This document shows positions 37,395-45,656 of a DNA stretch of 64,000 nt, one piece after another. A program made the position numbers and the translations under genes. The notes beneath the pieces are model-generated. The model made no database searches, was not told the origin of the DNA, and saw nothing but the letters and a program-made list of their open reading frames with translations. Position 1 is the first letter of the stretch. Each line of letters begins with the position of its first letter. This stretch comes from Periweissella ghanensis (GTDB lineage: Bacteria; Bacillota; Bacilli; Lactobacillales; Lactobacillaceae): contig NZ_CAKKNT010000004.1 in assembly GCF_918814755.1 (NCBI RefSeq), forward strand, positions 36,967 to 100,966. Direction: 5' to 3'.

Positions 37395-37413
37395 CTTTCA
37401 AAGGATATTTTAT

Positions 37414-38124
37414 ATGTATGCATTGGCAGATGGAACTGAACGTAAATTGTATCTTCGTGAAGTAATTGCCTTCTTGGTTATTTCACTTTTACTTAACTCA
37501 ATGGGTAATGGATTAACTGTTGCTTGTAATATGGGAAGTGCGATGTGGACTGCTTCAGCAGCTAATATCGCACATGATTTCCATTTCAGTATTGCGACGA
37601 TTCTAATTGTTTATGGGGTGGTCAGTATTTTAGTCAATGTAATCTTACTCCAACACTGGGATTGGCATCGGATCATTGGAAATTTGATTTTCATTTTCCC
37701 GTATGGCTATTTTGTCTCATTTTGGGCGAATTTCTTCCGCTCATTAGGGGTTGCTAGTCTATCAATTCCAACCCGAATTCTCCTCGATGTGCTTGGAATT
37801 GTCTGCTTAGGGATTGCCATTTCAATCTATCAACGGGTCAATGTGATTTTACATCCAAATGATGATATGACAAATATCATTCGCTTCAAGTATGTTAAGG
37901 GGAACCCCGTGGCAGCGCAATTGTTAAACTTTGCTTTTCCATCAATGGTTATCATTGTCTTGTGGGTTCTTTTCAAAGAAGTTGTCGCTGTTAACGTTGG
38001 GACAATTATTGCGTTATTTTTCCAAGGGGCCGTTATTGGCTGGACTGATAAGCATATTTTCAAACGCCTCAAACACCGCTTAGACTTAATTAAAGTTAAA
38101 CAAGCCACCGTTGTCGCTGACTAA
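37414..38124 (+). CDS. YczE/YitT-like integral membrane protein
   Basis: 236 residues with about 5 or 6 membrane helices and a basic C-terminus (KHIFKRLKHRLDLIKVKQ). N-terminal block SLLLNSMGNGLTVACNMGSAMWTASAANIA and the gene's lack of other domains match the YczE/YyaS/YitT-like membrane family. Function unknown. It follows ribU by 19 bp with AAAGGATA, so it probably shares the FMN-controlled transcript; a link to flavin or vitamin transport is inference only. Confidence 0.75.
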   Translation: MYALADGTERKLYLREVIAFLVISLLLNSMGNGLTVACNMGSAMWTASAANIAHDFHFSIATILIVYGVVSILVNVILLQHWDWHRIIGNLIFIFPYGYFVSFWANFFRSLGVASLSIPTRILLDVLGIVCLGIAISIYQRVNVILHPNDDMTNIIRFKYVKGNPVAAQLLNFAFPSMVIIVLWVLFKEVVAVNVGTIIALFFQGAVIGWTDKHIFKRLKHRLDLIKVKQATVVAD

Positions 38125-38133
38125 TTATGAATT

Positions 38134-38178
38134 AAAAACCGCTCAAACTGGTATTTTATCAGCTTGAGCGGTTTTTTA
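38134..38178 (+). terminator. Terminator of the ribU operon
   Basis: AAAAACCGCTCAA (38134-38146) with TTGAGCGGTTTTT (38164-38176), then T. Confidence 0.85.
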
Positions 38179-38295
38179 TTTACATTTTTAAACAAAATAG
38201 TTGTTTTATTATGTATAGTGTACTACTATTATTAATACAGATAGCACACGAGATACACAGTGTCCTACACCATTAAAAAAAGGGGTTTTAAAATA

Positions 38296-39048
38296 ATGAA
38301 AAATGTTATTGATGTCAAAAATTTAAATTTGACTTACAACGCAAATAGTCAAAAACCATTCTACGCATTAAAGGATGTTAACTTACAAGTTACCGATGGT
38401 GATTTTGTTGCCATCATGGGGCCATCTGGTTCGGGTAAGTCATCATTATTAAATGTCTTGGCCAGTCTGCAAGCACCGACAAATGGTGAGGTCTTAATCG
38501 ATGATCAAAACATCTGGCAACTAAATGCTAATCAATTAGCCAAATTCCGCGGACAAAAGCTAGGCTTTATCTTTCAAGAATACAATTTAATTGAAAGCTT
38601 GAGTGTCTTTGATAATATCGCCTTACCGTTAAGCTTAGCTAAAGCACCAACAGCGACTATTAAAGCTGCCGTCAACCATGTCGCAACACTCTTACACCTA
38701 ACCGAACAACTCAACAAGTTTCCAAGTGAATTATCAGGAGGGCAAAAGCAACGGGTGGCGGCTGCCCGGGCCTTAGTTCACCAACCAAAACTGATTTTTG
38801 GTGATGAACCAACCGGGGCACTTGATTCAGCCAATGCCCGCGAAATGATGAACTATTTAAGTAAAATTAATGCTGAACAACACATCTCAATTTTAATGGT
38901 GACTCACGATGGTTTCTCAGCTAGTTTCGCCAATAAAATTCATTTCTTAAGTGATGGCCAAATTGTGCAAACGTTAGAGCGGGGTAATCAAAGTCGGGAA
39001 ACGTTTTACCGAGCCGTCCTTGATTTCCTTGGCACCTTTGAAGAATAG
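38296..39048 (+). CDS. ABC transporter ATPase, BceA/MacB-like
   Basis: 250 residues from ATG 38296, behind AAAAGGGG. Walker A GPSGSGKSS near 41, LSGGQKQRVAAARAL near 144, Walker B LIFGDEPTGALDS near 166. Q-loop IFQEYNLIESLSVFDNIALPLSLA is typical of the MacB/LolD/BceA group that powers FtsX-type permeases. Paired with the permease 11 bp downstream. Such pairs remove or sense cell-wall-active peptides such as bacitracin. Confidence 0.93.
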   Translation: MKNVIDVKNLNLTYNANSQKPFYALKDVNLQVTDGDFVAIMGPSGSGKSSLLNVLASLQAPTNGEVLIDDQNIWQLNANQLAKFRGQKLGFIFQEYNLIESLSVFDNIALPLSLAKAPTATIKAAVNHVATLLHLTEQLNKFPSELSGGQKQRVAAARALVHQPKLIFGDEPTGALDSANAREMMNYLSKINAEQHISILMVTHDGFSASFANKIHFLSDGQIVQTLERGNQSRETFYRAVLDFLGTFEE

Positions 39049-39059
39049 GGGGTGCGTGT

Positions 39060-40901
39060 ATGTTAACTAAAATTGCCATCCAAACGATTAAAACAAAATG
39101 GAAAGATTTATTAATTCTCTTTGCTGGTTTAGTAATTTCAACCGCTATCTTCTACATGTTTAGTACAGTGGCAAATAATAAAGCTTTCCTAACTGCCAAC
39201 ACTTCAATTAAATCAATCGTTGTGGTTTTTATCATTGGTGAAGTCTTGTTAGGCTTAATTACCTTTGTTTATCTAAATTTTGCTAATCGCTTTTTAGTCC
39301 AATTACGCCAACGCGAATACGGCCTCTTAATGATGTTTGGTGCTAACAAACTAAGTATCAGTCGTTTACTATTTATGGAAACGTTCCTACTTGGTTTAAT
39401 TTCACTAGTCTTAGGTAGTTTTTTAGGCGCTGGGTTAACGGCGGTCGCTGGGAGCGTCTTACAAAAACAACTAGATTTAACATTACCACATTGGCAAATC
39501 TTTAATAGCACTGGTTTTATCGTAACCATCTGTTATTTTATTATCGTCTTTAGTTTAAACGGCTTTTTTAACCAACTATATATCAATCGAACTGATATTA
39601 ATAAACTACTACAAGCAAATCAAGCAGCTGAAAAAACACCTAAAACGGGAGCTGCGAACTTCATTACCGGAATTATTGGGATTGCCTTACTGATCTTAAG
39701 TTTTGTTGTAATGACTCAATTAGTTGCTAAAGGGACTATGATCTTCATGTCCTTGATATTAGCGATTGGGTTGAATATTAGTGGAACTTACTTGTTTATT
39801 CGCAGTAGTTTAACACTGGTTTTAAACTTGTTACAAAGTAGTTCATTTGCAAACATGGGCTTGCGTAAATTCACCTTGGGTCAACTTAGTTTCCGTCTAC
39901 GGGCTTTTGAACGAATTTTAACGATTGTTACGTTACTCTTTGCCTTAGCATTAGGGGCTTTAACGGTTGGCCGTGGCTATGAACTTAGTACCCCAACGCT
40001 CGCTGAACAATCATCACCATTTACCATTAATATTAATCAACCTTCAAAGCAAGATAAGCAGTTAATTAGTCAATTACAAGGTGTGACCTACACCAAAACC
40101 TATCAATATAAGCAACTTACGCATGAGATTGTCTGGGATGCCGCTCAATTTAATCGGGATCCATTGCCTTATTATAAAGCCGAAAATAGTACGCTGACCG
40201 CGGGTGTTCCTAAAATTCAATTTGGTACTGCCCAACAAATTAATAAGCCGAATTCATCGGAATTTTTAATTCGCCAGACATTACAGAATTTAGCCACAGC
40301 TACTAATCCTAATCATCTAAGTGTTGGTAATACAGTCGATGCGCGGAAGTTTGCTATTAGTACGGCACCCATCAAACGGGTTACAATTGTGCATGTTAAA
40401 AATATGACGGCACAACCAAATGCGCAAATTCTTAAAAAACTTACCGCAGCGCAAACTAAGCGCTTCCCAACGTTAGCAACACTTGGTGTTAGTGGGGCAT
40501 ATGGATTCTTAGTAATATCTAAAGGGGTCTTTGGCGGTCTTGAATTTATGGGCTTTTTCTTAGCCATTGCCTTCTTAGTTATGTTGGCAAGTACCTTAAT
40601 GTTTAAAGTATTAAGCAATGTTGAAACTGATCGCCGCCGTTATCAAATTCTTGCTATGATTGGGGCGACACCAGGCCAACGGATGTTAGCCAATGCGGTT
40701 GAAATTGCGATTATCTTCATCGTCCCATTAACGATTGGGATTATTGATGTCGTTTATGGCTTACCGATGTTTAAAGCGGTAATGGTTAATCCATATATCG
40801 GGCTAACGTCTTCATTACTCATTATCGTTAGTTTTTACGTGTTGTATTATATTTTAACGGTTGTGGTCTACCAACGAATGTTAAAAAAGGGTGATAAGTA
40901 A
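39060..40901 (+). CDS. FtsX-like ABC permease, BceB-like
   Basis: 613 residues, near the length of BceB-type permeases. Helices at about 20-40, 60-85, 105-140, 155-175, 200-250 and 285-305, then a large external domain (about 310-480) and a final FtsX block (about 495-610) with QILAMIGATPGQRMLANAVEIAIIF. Ten membrane segments plus one large extracellular loop is the BceB plan for antimicrobial-peptide resistance. No BceRS two-component genes are adjacent, though they usually are. Shine-Dalgarno AGGGGGTG. Confidence 0.88.
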   Translation: MLTKIAIQTIKTKWKDLLILFAGLVISTAIFYMFSTVANNKAFLTANTSIKSIVVVFIIGEVLLGLITFVYLNFANRFLVQLRQREYGLLMMFGANKLSISRLLFMETFLLGLISLVLGSFLGAGLTAVAGSVLQKQLDLTLPHWQIFNSTGFIVTICYFIIVFSLNGFFNQLYINRTDINKLLQANQAAEKTPKTGAANFITGIIGIALLILSFVVMTQLVAKGTMIFMSLILAIGLNISGTYLFIRSSLTLVLNLLQSSSFANMGLRKFTLGQLSFRLRAFERILTIVTLLFALALGALTVGRGYELSTPTLAEQSSPFTININQPSKQDKQLISQLQGVTYTKTYQYKQLTHEIVWDAAQFNRDPLPYYKAENSTLTAGVPKIQFGTAQQINKPNSSEFLIRQTLQNLATATNPNHLSVGNTVDARKFAISTAPIKRVTIVHVKNMTAQPNAQILKKLTAAQTKRFPTLATLGVSGAYGFLVISKGVFGGLEFMGFFLAIAFLVMLASTLMFKVLSNVETDRRRYQILAMIGATPGQRMLANAVEIAIIFIVPLTIGIIDVVYGLPMFKAVMVNPYIGLTSSLLIIVSFYVLYYILTVVVYQRMLKKGDK

Positions 40902-40918
40902 TTCATTTGAATAAAATT

Positions 40919-40950
40919 AAAACCAACTAAGTTAATAGTTGGTTTTTTTA
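40919..40950 (+). terminator. Terminator of the BceAB-like operon
   Basis: AAAACCAACTA (40919-40929) with TAGTTGGTTTT (40936-40946), then T-run. Confidence 0.85.
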
Positions 40951-41185
40951 ATATTACATTATTAAAAAGATAATACTTATTAGTAATTCAATATCTTTAC
41001 GATTAATGAAAAATTAATAATTTATAGATAATGTTTGTATAAATTAAAAAAATACCAAGTTTACTCATAGAAATCCCACTTTTAACACTATTTTAATGGT
41101 ATATTATTTGTATGAATTATTAGTAGCAGTTACTAATAGTTTACTCAAACAACATACGCATAGCGCATAGTATCGGGGGATTTTT

Positions 41186-41683
41186 ATGTTAGCAGACGCA
41201 TTAGTAGTGATGGCCATGTAAAATGGAATTTGTCGCGGGGACAAGCCATTAGCAAATTTGGACCAATTAATTACGGGGATTAATGACCGCATTCGCGAAT
41301 ATTGGTCACATGACAAACCAATCATTTTTGTTCAAAATAATGATAGTAACTTAGTTCGTGAGACTGATCCATGGAATATTCTCAATGAGGTTCATCATTC
41401 AGACGAAGATTACTATCTTCAAAAAGCACATTGTAACGCTTTTTATGGCACTAAACTTCAAGCAATTTTACAAGAGCACCAAGTTGAAGCAATTGAGTTT
41501 TGTGGCACCCAAACAGAAGGTTGCCTTGATGTTACCATGACGATGGCACACGGGCTAGGGTATGAAGTGCAATTACACAAAGGTTTAACAAGTACCCATG
41601 ATAACCAATACATGAGTGCGGAGCAAACCGTTGCTTATTTTGAACGCTTATGGCAAGAACGGTTAGTCGCAGCAGTTGTTTAA
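41186..41683 (+). pseudogene. Isochorismatase-family hydrolase, inactivated by a nonsense codon
   Basis: ATG at 41186 opens a frame that reads LADALVVMAM, stops at TAA 41219-41221, then continues in the same frame NGICRGDKPLANLDQLI to 41683. Family members have the active-site motif IDMQNG here, so the stop replaces the Gln of that motif (CAA to TAA is one change), and the preceding catalytic Asp reads Ala. The rest is intact, including Lys in LQKAHCN and the nucleophilic Cys in CGTQTEGCLDVTM. Full length would be about 165 residues. With both Asp and the reading frame damaged, the gene is dead unless a downstream start is used. It is the last gene before the terminus. Confidence 0.85.
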
Positions 41684-41700
41684 TATCAATGATATTTTTG

Positions 41701-41729
41701 ACCACTAGTGCATGCTAGTGGTTTTTTAT
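41701..41729 (+). terminator. Terminator after the hydrolase pseudogene
   Basis: ACCACTAG (41701-41708) with CTAGTGGT (41715-41722), followed by TTTTTATTT. Confidence 0.8.
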
Positions 41730-42296
41730 TTAGCTAGCAATTGCGTGCGCGTTGTTAGATCCATCGGTGTCGCTACAACTCGTTTTACTTGTGAAAAATT
41801 CACAAGTAAGTAGGGATTTTTACTAACGGTCAGCTGAATAATAGCCAGCGTACCGCAGCAACTAAATCGATAACGTCCTGAAAGTACCAATAAGTAGCCA
41901 TATTAGTTGCTAACAAACCGCTATAGATCAGTTAACCGTAGCTAGTGAGTTAGCAAGCTTGGTAAGCGTAGTTTAACGGTATTTTAGGCGTAAAAGACAC
42001 TAAAGTCAGTAAATAAGTCATAAAAGTACAGATTTTTTGAAAAATTAACACGCTGGTATGATCATGTTTAGCTGGCATTTAAAAGATAAAATCAGCTATA
42101 AACGTTGATATAACAGCATTTATAGCTGATTAAGCACCTAAAAAACCACCAGTTTCCGTTATCAAGACTGACCAGCAACCAACAGATTGATTTTTCAAAA
42201 AATCAAATGGCAATAAATCGGGGGAGTTTTTAGCTAAATAAGGCGGATTTTAGCGATAAAAAGCAATAATTTATAGCCATGATTTCGTTAGTTATA

Positions 42297-42324
42297 ACTT
42301 AGGATAATATATATTATGTAAACT
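42297..42324 (+). other. dif: dif site for XerC/XerD chromosome-dimer resolution
   Basis: 28 bp in the exact Xer layout: 11-bp XerC arm ACTTAGGATAA, 6-bp core TATATA, 11-bp XerD arm TTATGTAAACT. Compared with the B. subtilis dif, the XerD half and core are identical, and differences are confined to the middle of the XerC arm. It lies where the gene-strand bias switches and 8 kb from xerD. This marks the replication terminus. Confidence 0.93.
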
Positions 42325-42816
42325 AGAAAGTAGATAAAATAGTTATGTTTAAACCCACAATCCCCCGTTTACTTTTTTCGTTCGCCAGTTTTGTAATCAC
42401 CAGCAGCTGATCAATTCATTGGCGTTGTTGTCACGCGCTTCGTTGTGTGACTGCATGCATCAATTATTTAGGAATTGCATTTGAAATTTTGCGTTTTAAA
42501 ATCACCAAATTTTCAGCAATTTTAAATTGAATTTTGAACTTGTTGAATTTAACGTTTGCTAAAATCGGTGCGTTAAATTGATTGCTGATTGATTAATTAG
42601 CCAAGTCAGCAAACCAGCAATCAGATATTGATTTGAGTAAATTTGGCATATTTGACGGGTGAATTCCGATCAAATATCCATAATAACCGGTAAAATAATG
42701 CTAATCAAGCGACAAACAGCTAATAAACGCGGTTTAAAGGTCTAAAAAGCTTGCTAAATCAACAATTTGCCGTAAGATTTAAAGTAGAATTGCATATTTA
42801 ACAATTTTTCATTAAA

Positions 42817-42831
42817 ATGAAAACGTTTACA
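42817..42831 (+). promoter_or_regulatory. cre site (CcpA) before the amidohydrolase
   Basis: ATGAAAACGTTTACA matches WTGNAANCGNWNNCW at every fixed position. It is 43 bp upstream of the chosen ATG and overlaps the start codon of a longer open frame, which argues against that longer frame. Confidence 0.8.
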
Positions 42832-42873
42832 AAAGAGTTATTAAAAATTTTGATCTATGTAAGGGAGTCTAAC

Positions 42874-44079
42874 ATGCATTATTGGTTAACAAACGTTCAT
42901 ATTGAAACTGGTTACACGCAACAAAATGATTGGGTTAATGGTACGACAACGCAATGTGTTGCACTTGAAGTTACTGATGGTCAGTTTACCCAAATTGTTG
43001 CGCAGCAAGCGTGGCAACTTGATGGTACCACTACTGTAATTGATGGTCAAAATCAATTATTATTACCGGGATTAGTTGAAAAACATTGTCACCTTGATAA
43101 GAGTAAATTAGGTACGCCATGGCAACCCGTAACACCAGCCGCGACCTTGGTTGAGCGCTTTGAAACCGAAATTCCGCAACTCGATGCACTAAAACTTTCC
43201 ATTACCGAACGCGCCACAAATTTAATTAAGCGCGAGTTAGCAGCTGGTGCTACCCAATTTCGGTCGCATATCGATATTGAACCGATGACTGAATTACGGT
43301 ATTTTGATGCAATTCAAGCGCTGGCCCAACGTGAAGATCTCGCCGTCGAGCTAGTCGCCTTTCCACAGCACGGTTTGTTGCGTTCACATGCGAGCGCATT
43401 AGTCGAAGCCGCCCTCCAACGCGGTGCTAAATTCATCGGAGGTGTTGATCCATACTCACTTGATGGTGATTATCAAGCGTCCCTAGCTGAAACATTCCGC
43501 TTAGCAACTAAGTATCATGTTGGGATTGATATCCATGTCCATGATCGCGGTGTCGCCGGTACGCAAACCATTCGTGAAATTATCCGCTTAACTGCCAAAC
43601 ACCACCTCCAAGATCAAGTCTTTATTAGTCATGCCTTTGGGCTCAATGACTTTACCCCAACGGAACGCGCGGAAGTCTTTCCTGCCCTGGCGGCCCTTAA
43701 AATTCATATTGTCTCAAGTGTGCCATTATCAAGTAACACCCTGCCACCGATTCAAGAATTACGTCAAGCGGGAGTGCCAGTACACTTAGGCTGTGACAAC
43801 GTCTATGATAGTTGGTCACCATATGGCGATGGTTCCTTGCAACAAAAGCTCGCCCGCTTAGGTGAAATTCTCGGCATTAAAGATCAAATCGAACTTACAC
43901 AATTACTGGGCTTAGTTACTGACGGGATTGTGCCGCTTGATTCAAATGGTCACCAACAATGGCCGCAAATCGGCAATCAAGCAACCTTCTTATTAACGCC
44001 CGCCACTTGTACGCCTGAATTTGTAACGCGCCAAACACCGGTGACCTACTCGGCCTTTGCTGGTAACCAATTACATTAA
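42874..44079 (+). CDS. Amidohydrolase, cytosine-deaminase-like
   Basis: 401 residues from ATG 42874, behind AAGGGAG. Metal-dependent hydrolase of the CodA branch: PGLVEKHCHLDKSK near 61 (HxH pair), FRSHIDIEP near 127, VAFPQHGLL near 157 (substrate Gln), IDIHVHDRG near 201 (His), ISHAFGL near 235 (His) and GCDNVYDSWSPYGDG near 290 (metal Asp). It probably deaminates cytosine or a related pyrimidine or pterin; the exact substrate cannot be read. The perfect cre site indicates carbon catabolite control. It is the first + strand gene right of dif, against the leftward bias there. Confidence 0.85.
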   Translation: MHYWLTNVHIETGYTQQNDWVNGTTTQCVALEVTDGQFTQIVAQQAWQLDGTTTVIDGQNQLLLPGLVEKHCHLDKSKLGTPWQPVTPAATLVERFETEIPQLDALKLSITERATNLIKRELAAGATQFRSHIDIEPMTELRYFDAIQALAQREDLAVELVAFPQHGLLRSHASALVEAALQRGAKFIGGVDPYSLDGDYQASLAETFRLATKYHVGIDIHVHDRGVAGTQTIREIIRLTAKHHLQDQVFISHAFGLNDFTPTERAEVFPALAALKIHIVSSVPLSSNTLPPIQELRQAGVPVHLGCDNVYDSWSPYGDGSLQQKLARLGEILGIKDQIELTQLLGLVTDGIVPLDSNGHQQWPQIGNQATFLLTPATCTPEFVTRQTPVTYSAFAGNQLH

Positions 44080-44239
44080 ACCGAGTGCGGTGTGGGTAAT
44101 TGCTAACTATCGTTGGTGTATAAGTTTTACTTAAGCCTAGCTTGTGCGTTGTTTTACAAAATTTGGGCGTGTATACTTAACTTTTGGTCGTTTATGACTT
44201 TTTATTATATTTTAAGCTAAATTGAGGAGTTTTTTAGTT

Positions 44240-45493
44240 ATGCTAAACCAAAATTCAGCAACACGCCGTATGCCTGAGTCACTTGTCTTAGCCATTTCTA
44301 CCATTGTCTTAGGGGTCTTGGTTGGATGTAGCTCAGTTGTACTAAGTTTATTGCTATCATTAGTTGAGCACGTTTTTCTTAATTTCAAAGAAACTATGCT
44401 TAACCCCGCCCCAGTAGCAACGTTACCTTGGCATCGCTTTGGTTCCGTTGTTATCGGTGGTATTATCGCTGCGATTGTGTGGTACCTTCTTCGCAGTAAA
44501 ACACAAGGTCCCGTTAGTATCAATGCCGCCCTCAAAGGTAAAAACATGCCGGTTTTACCAATGGTCATTCACGTAATTACGCAAATTTTTTACGTTGGGG
44601 TTGGTGGCTCAGTTGGTCGTGAACTTGCCCCCCGTGAAGCCGGGGCATTAATCGCTAACAAGTGGAACCAAATCTTGGCCAAAACCGGTTTAGATACCCT
44701 TTCAACTGAAAGTCAACAATTGTTAATTGCCAGTGCGGCCGGGGCTGGTTTTGCCGGGGTATATATTGCGCCCATCACTGGGATGTTGTTCGCTGTTGAA
44801 ATCCTACTTAAGAAAGTATCAATGCGCACGGTGATCGTTAGTTTATCAATGTCAACGATTGCGATGTTAATTGGTTCGCTTGAAAAAGGGTTCCAACCAT
44901 ACTACTTCATCACTGATACTAAATTTTCCGTGGCGTTGCTGCCCTTTGTCTTGATTGTTGGCACCCTTGCTGGGATTCTTGGAGCCTTATTCCGCCAAGC
45001 TTGCCAATGGGCGGAAAAAAATCAAACGCACACTAAGCACGTTCTTTGGCAATTACCAGTTGTCAGTGTGGTTACCGGTTTAATTGCCGCCTTCATCTTA
45101 CCGCAAATCATGGGTAATGGTCGGGCCCTTGCGCAATTATCAATTAGTAATACTGGGACTAAATTATTGTACTTACTAGCCATTGGCGCAATTTTAAAAG
45201 CCGTTGTAACGGTCTTTACCATCCGGGCTGGCGCTGCTGGTGGTACCTTGACGCCGTCAATTGCGATTGGAGCTGCCTTTGGTGCCTTAGCGAGTCCCCT
45301 CTTTGGAATTGAACCACAACAAGGGGCCCTCTTAGGTGCTGTTTCATTATTGGCCGCTTCACAACAAGCACCATTAATGGCTTTGTTTATGATTATTGAA
45401 GTTACTCACTTAGGCTCAGATGCCTACTTACCAATGGGACTTGGGGTTTGCTTAGCTGCCGCTTTCTCACGGTTAATCATCAAACCTAAATAA
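44240..45493 (+). CDS. Voltage-gated ClC-family chloride channel or exchanger
   Basis: 417 residues from ATG 44240; the longer frame starts inside the Shine-Dalgarno (TTGAGGAG). Hydrophobic throughout. VGGSVGRELAPREAGALIANKW near 130 corresponds to GREGP in ClC proteins and keeps the gating Glu, and AGAAGGTLTPSIAIGAAFGAL near 340 corresponds to GGxFxP. It may exchange chloride or fluoride for protons. The selectivity filter starts are atypical (VGGSVGRELAP), so chloride cannot be assured. Monocistronic. Confidence 0.87.
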   Translation: MLNQNSATRRMPESLVLAISTIVLGVLVGCSSVVLSLLLSLVEHVFLNFKETMLNPAPVATLPWHRFGSVVIGGIIAAIVWYLLRSKTQGPVSINAALKGKNMPVLPMVIHVITQIFYVGVGGSVGRELAPREAGALIANKWNQILAKTGLDTLSTESQQLLIASAAGAGFAGVYIAPITGMLFAVEILLKKVSMRTVIVSLSMSTIAMLIGSLEKGFQPYYFITDTKFSVALLPFVLIVGTLAGILGALFRQACQWAEKNQTHTKHVLWQLPVVSVVTGLIAAFILPQIMGNGRALAQLSISNTGTKLLYLLAIGAILKAVVTVFTIRAGAAGGTLTPSIAIGAAFGALASPLFGIEPQQGALLGAVSLLAASQQAPLMALFMIIEVTHLGSDAYLPMGLGVCLAAAFSRLIIKPK

Positions 45494-45504
45494 TAAGAGC
45501 GTGA

Positions 45505-45602
45505 CAGCAGTCGGGCGATATCGAGAAATACACTAAATAACCACCTTGAAGAAATACTCTTCAAGGTGGTTATTTTCGTATTACGAATATATCGGACTGC
45601 TG
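45505..45602. repeat. Long nested hairpin between convergent genes
   Basis: Inner perfect stem AACCACCTTGAAGA (45539-45552) with TCTTCAAGGTGGTT (45558-45571) followed by TATTTT is a strong terminator. Outer arms CAGCAGTC (45505-45512) and GACTGCTG (45595-45602), with partial pairing between, extend it to about 98 bp. It lies between the ClC gene and the leftward flavoprotein gene. Confidence 0.7.
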
Positions 45603-45656
45603 GAACGTGTTTTGACCGCAGTTGCCGATTAACACTTATCAAACACACATGCTTAT

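Larger units (their letters stand above)
41684..42873. other. Gene-free, inverted-repeat-rich terminus region
   Basis: About 1.2 kb with no frame of 60 codons on either strand and many stops in all frames. It holds the dif site and perfect inverted repeats: TTACTTGTGAA/TTCACAAGTAA (41785-41809), ATCAGCTATAAA/TTTATAGCTGAT (42091-42130), TTGATTTTT/AAAAATCAA (42187-42206) and TGATTGCTG/CAGCAATCA (42579-42623). ATCGGGGGA occurs at 41172 and 42217, left of dif, and TCCCCCG at 42361, right of it. The region ends with the cre site of the next gene. No RNA gene family was recognised. Confidence 0.8.

Noticed and set aside
42817..42873. Longer start of the amidohydrolase at 42817
   Set aside because: That ATG is part of a perfect cre site and lacks a Shine-Dalgarno; AAGGGAG precedes the ATG at 42874.
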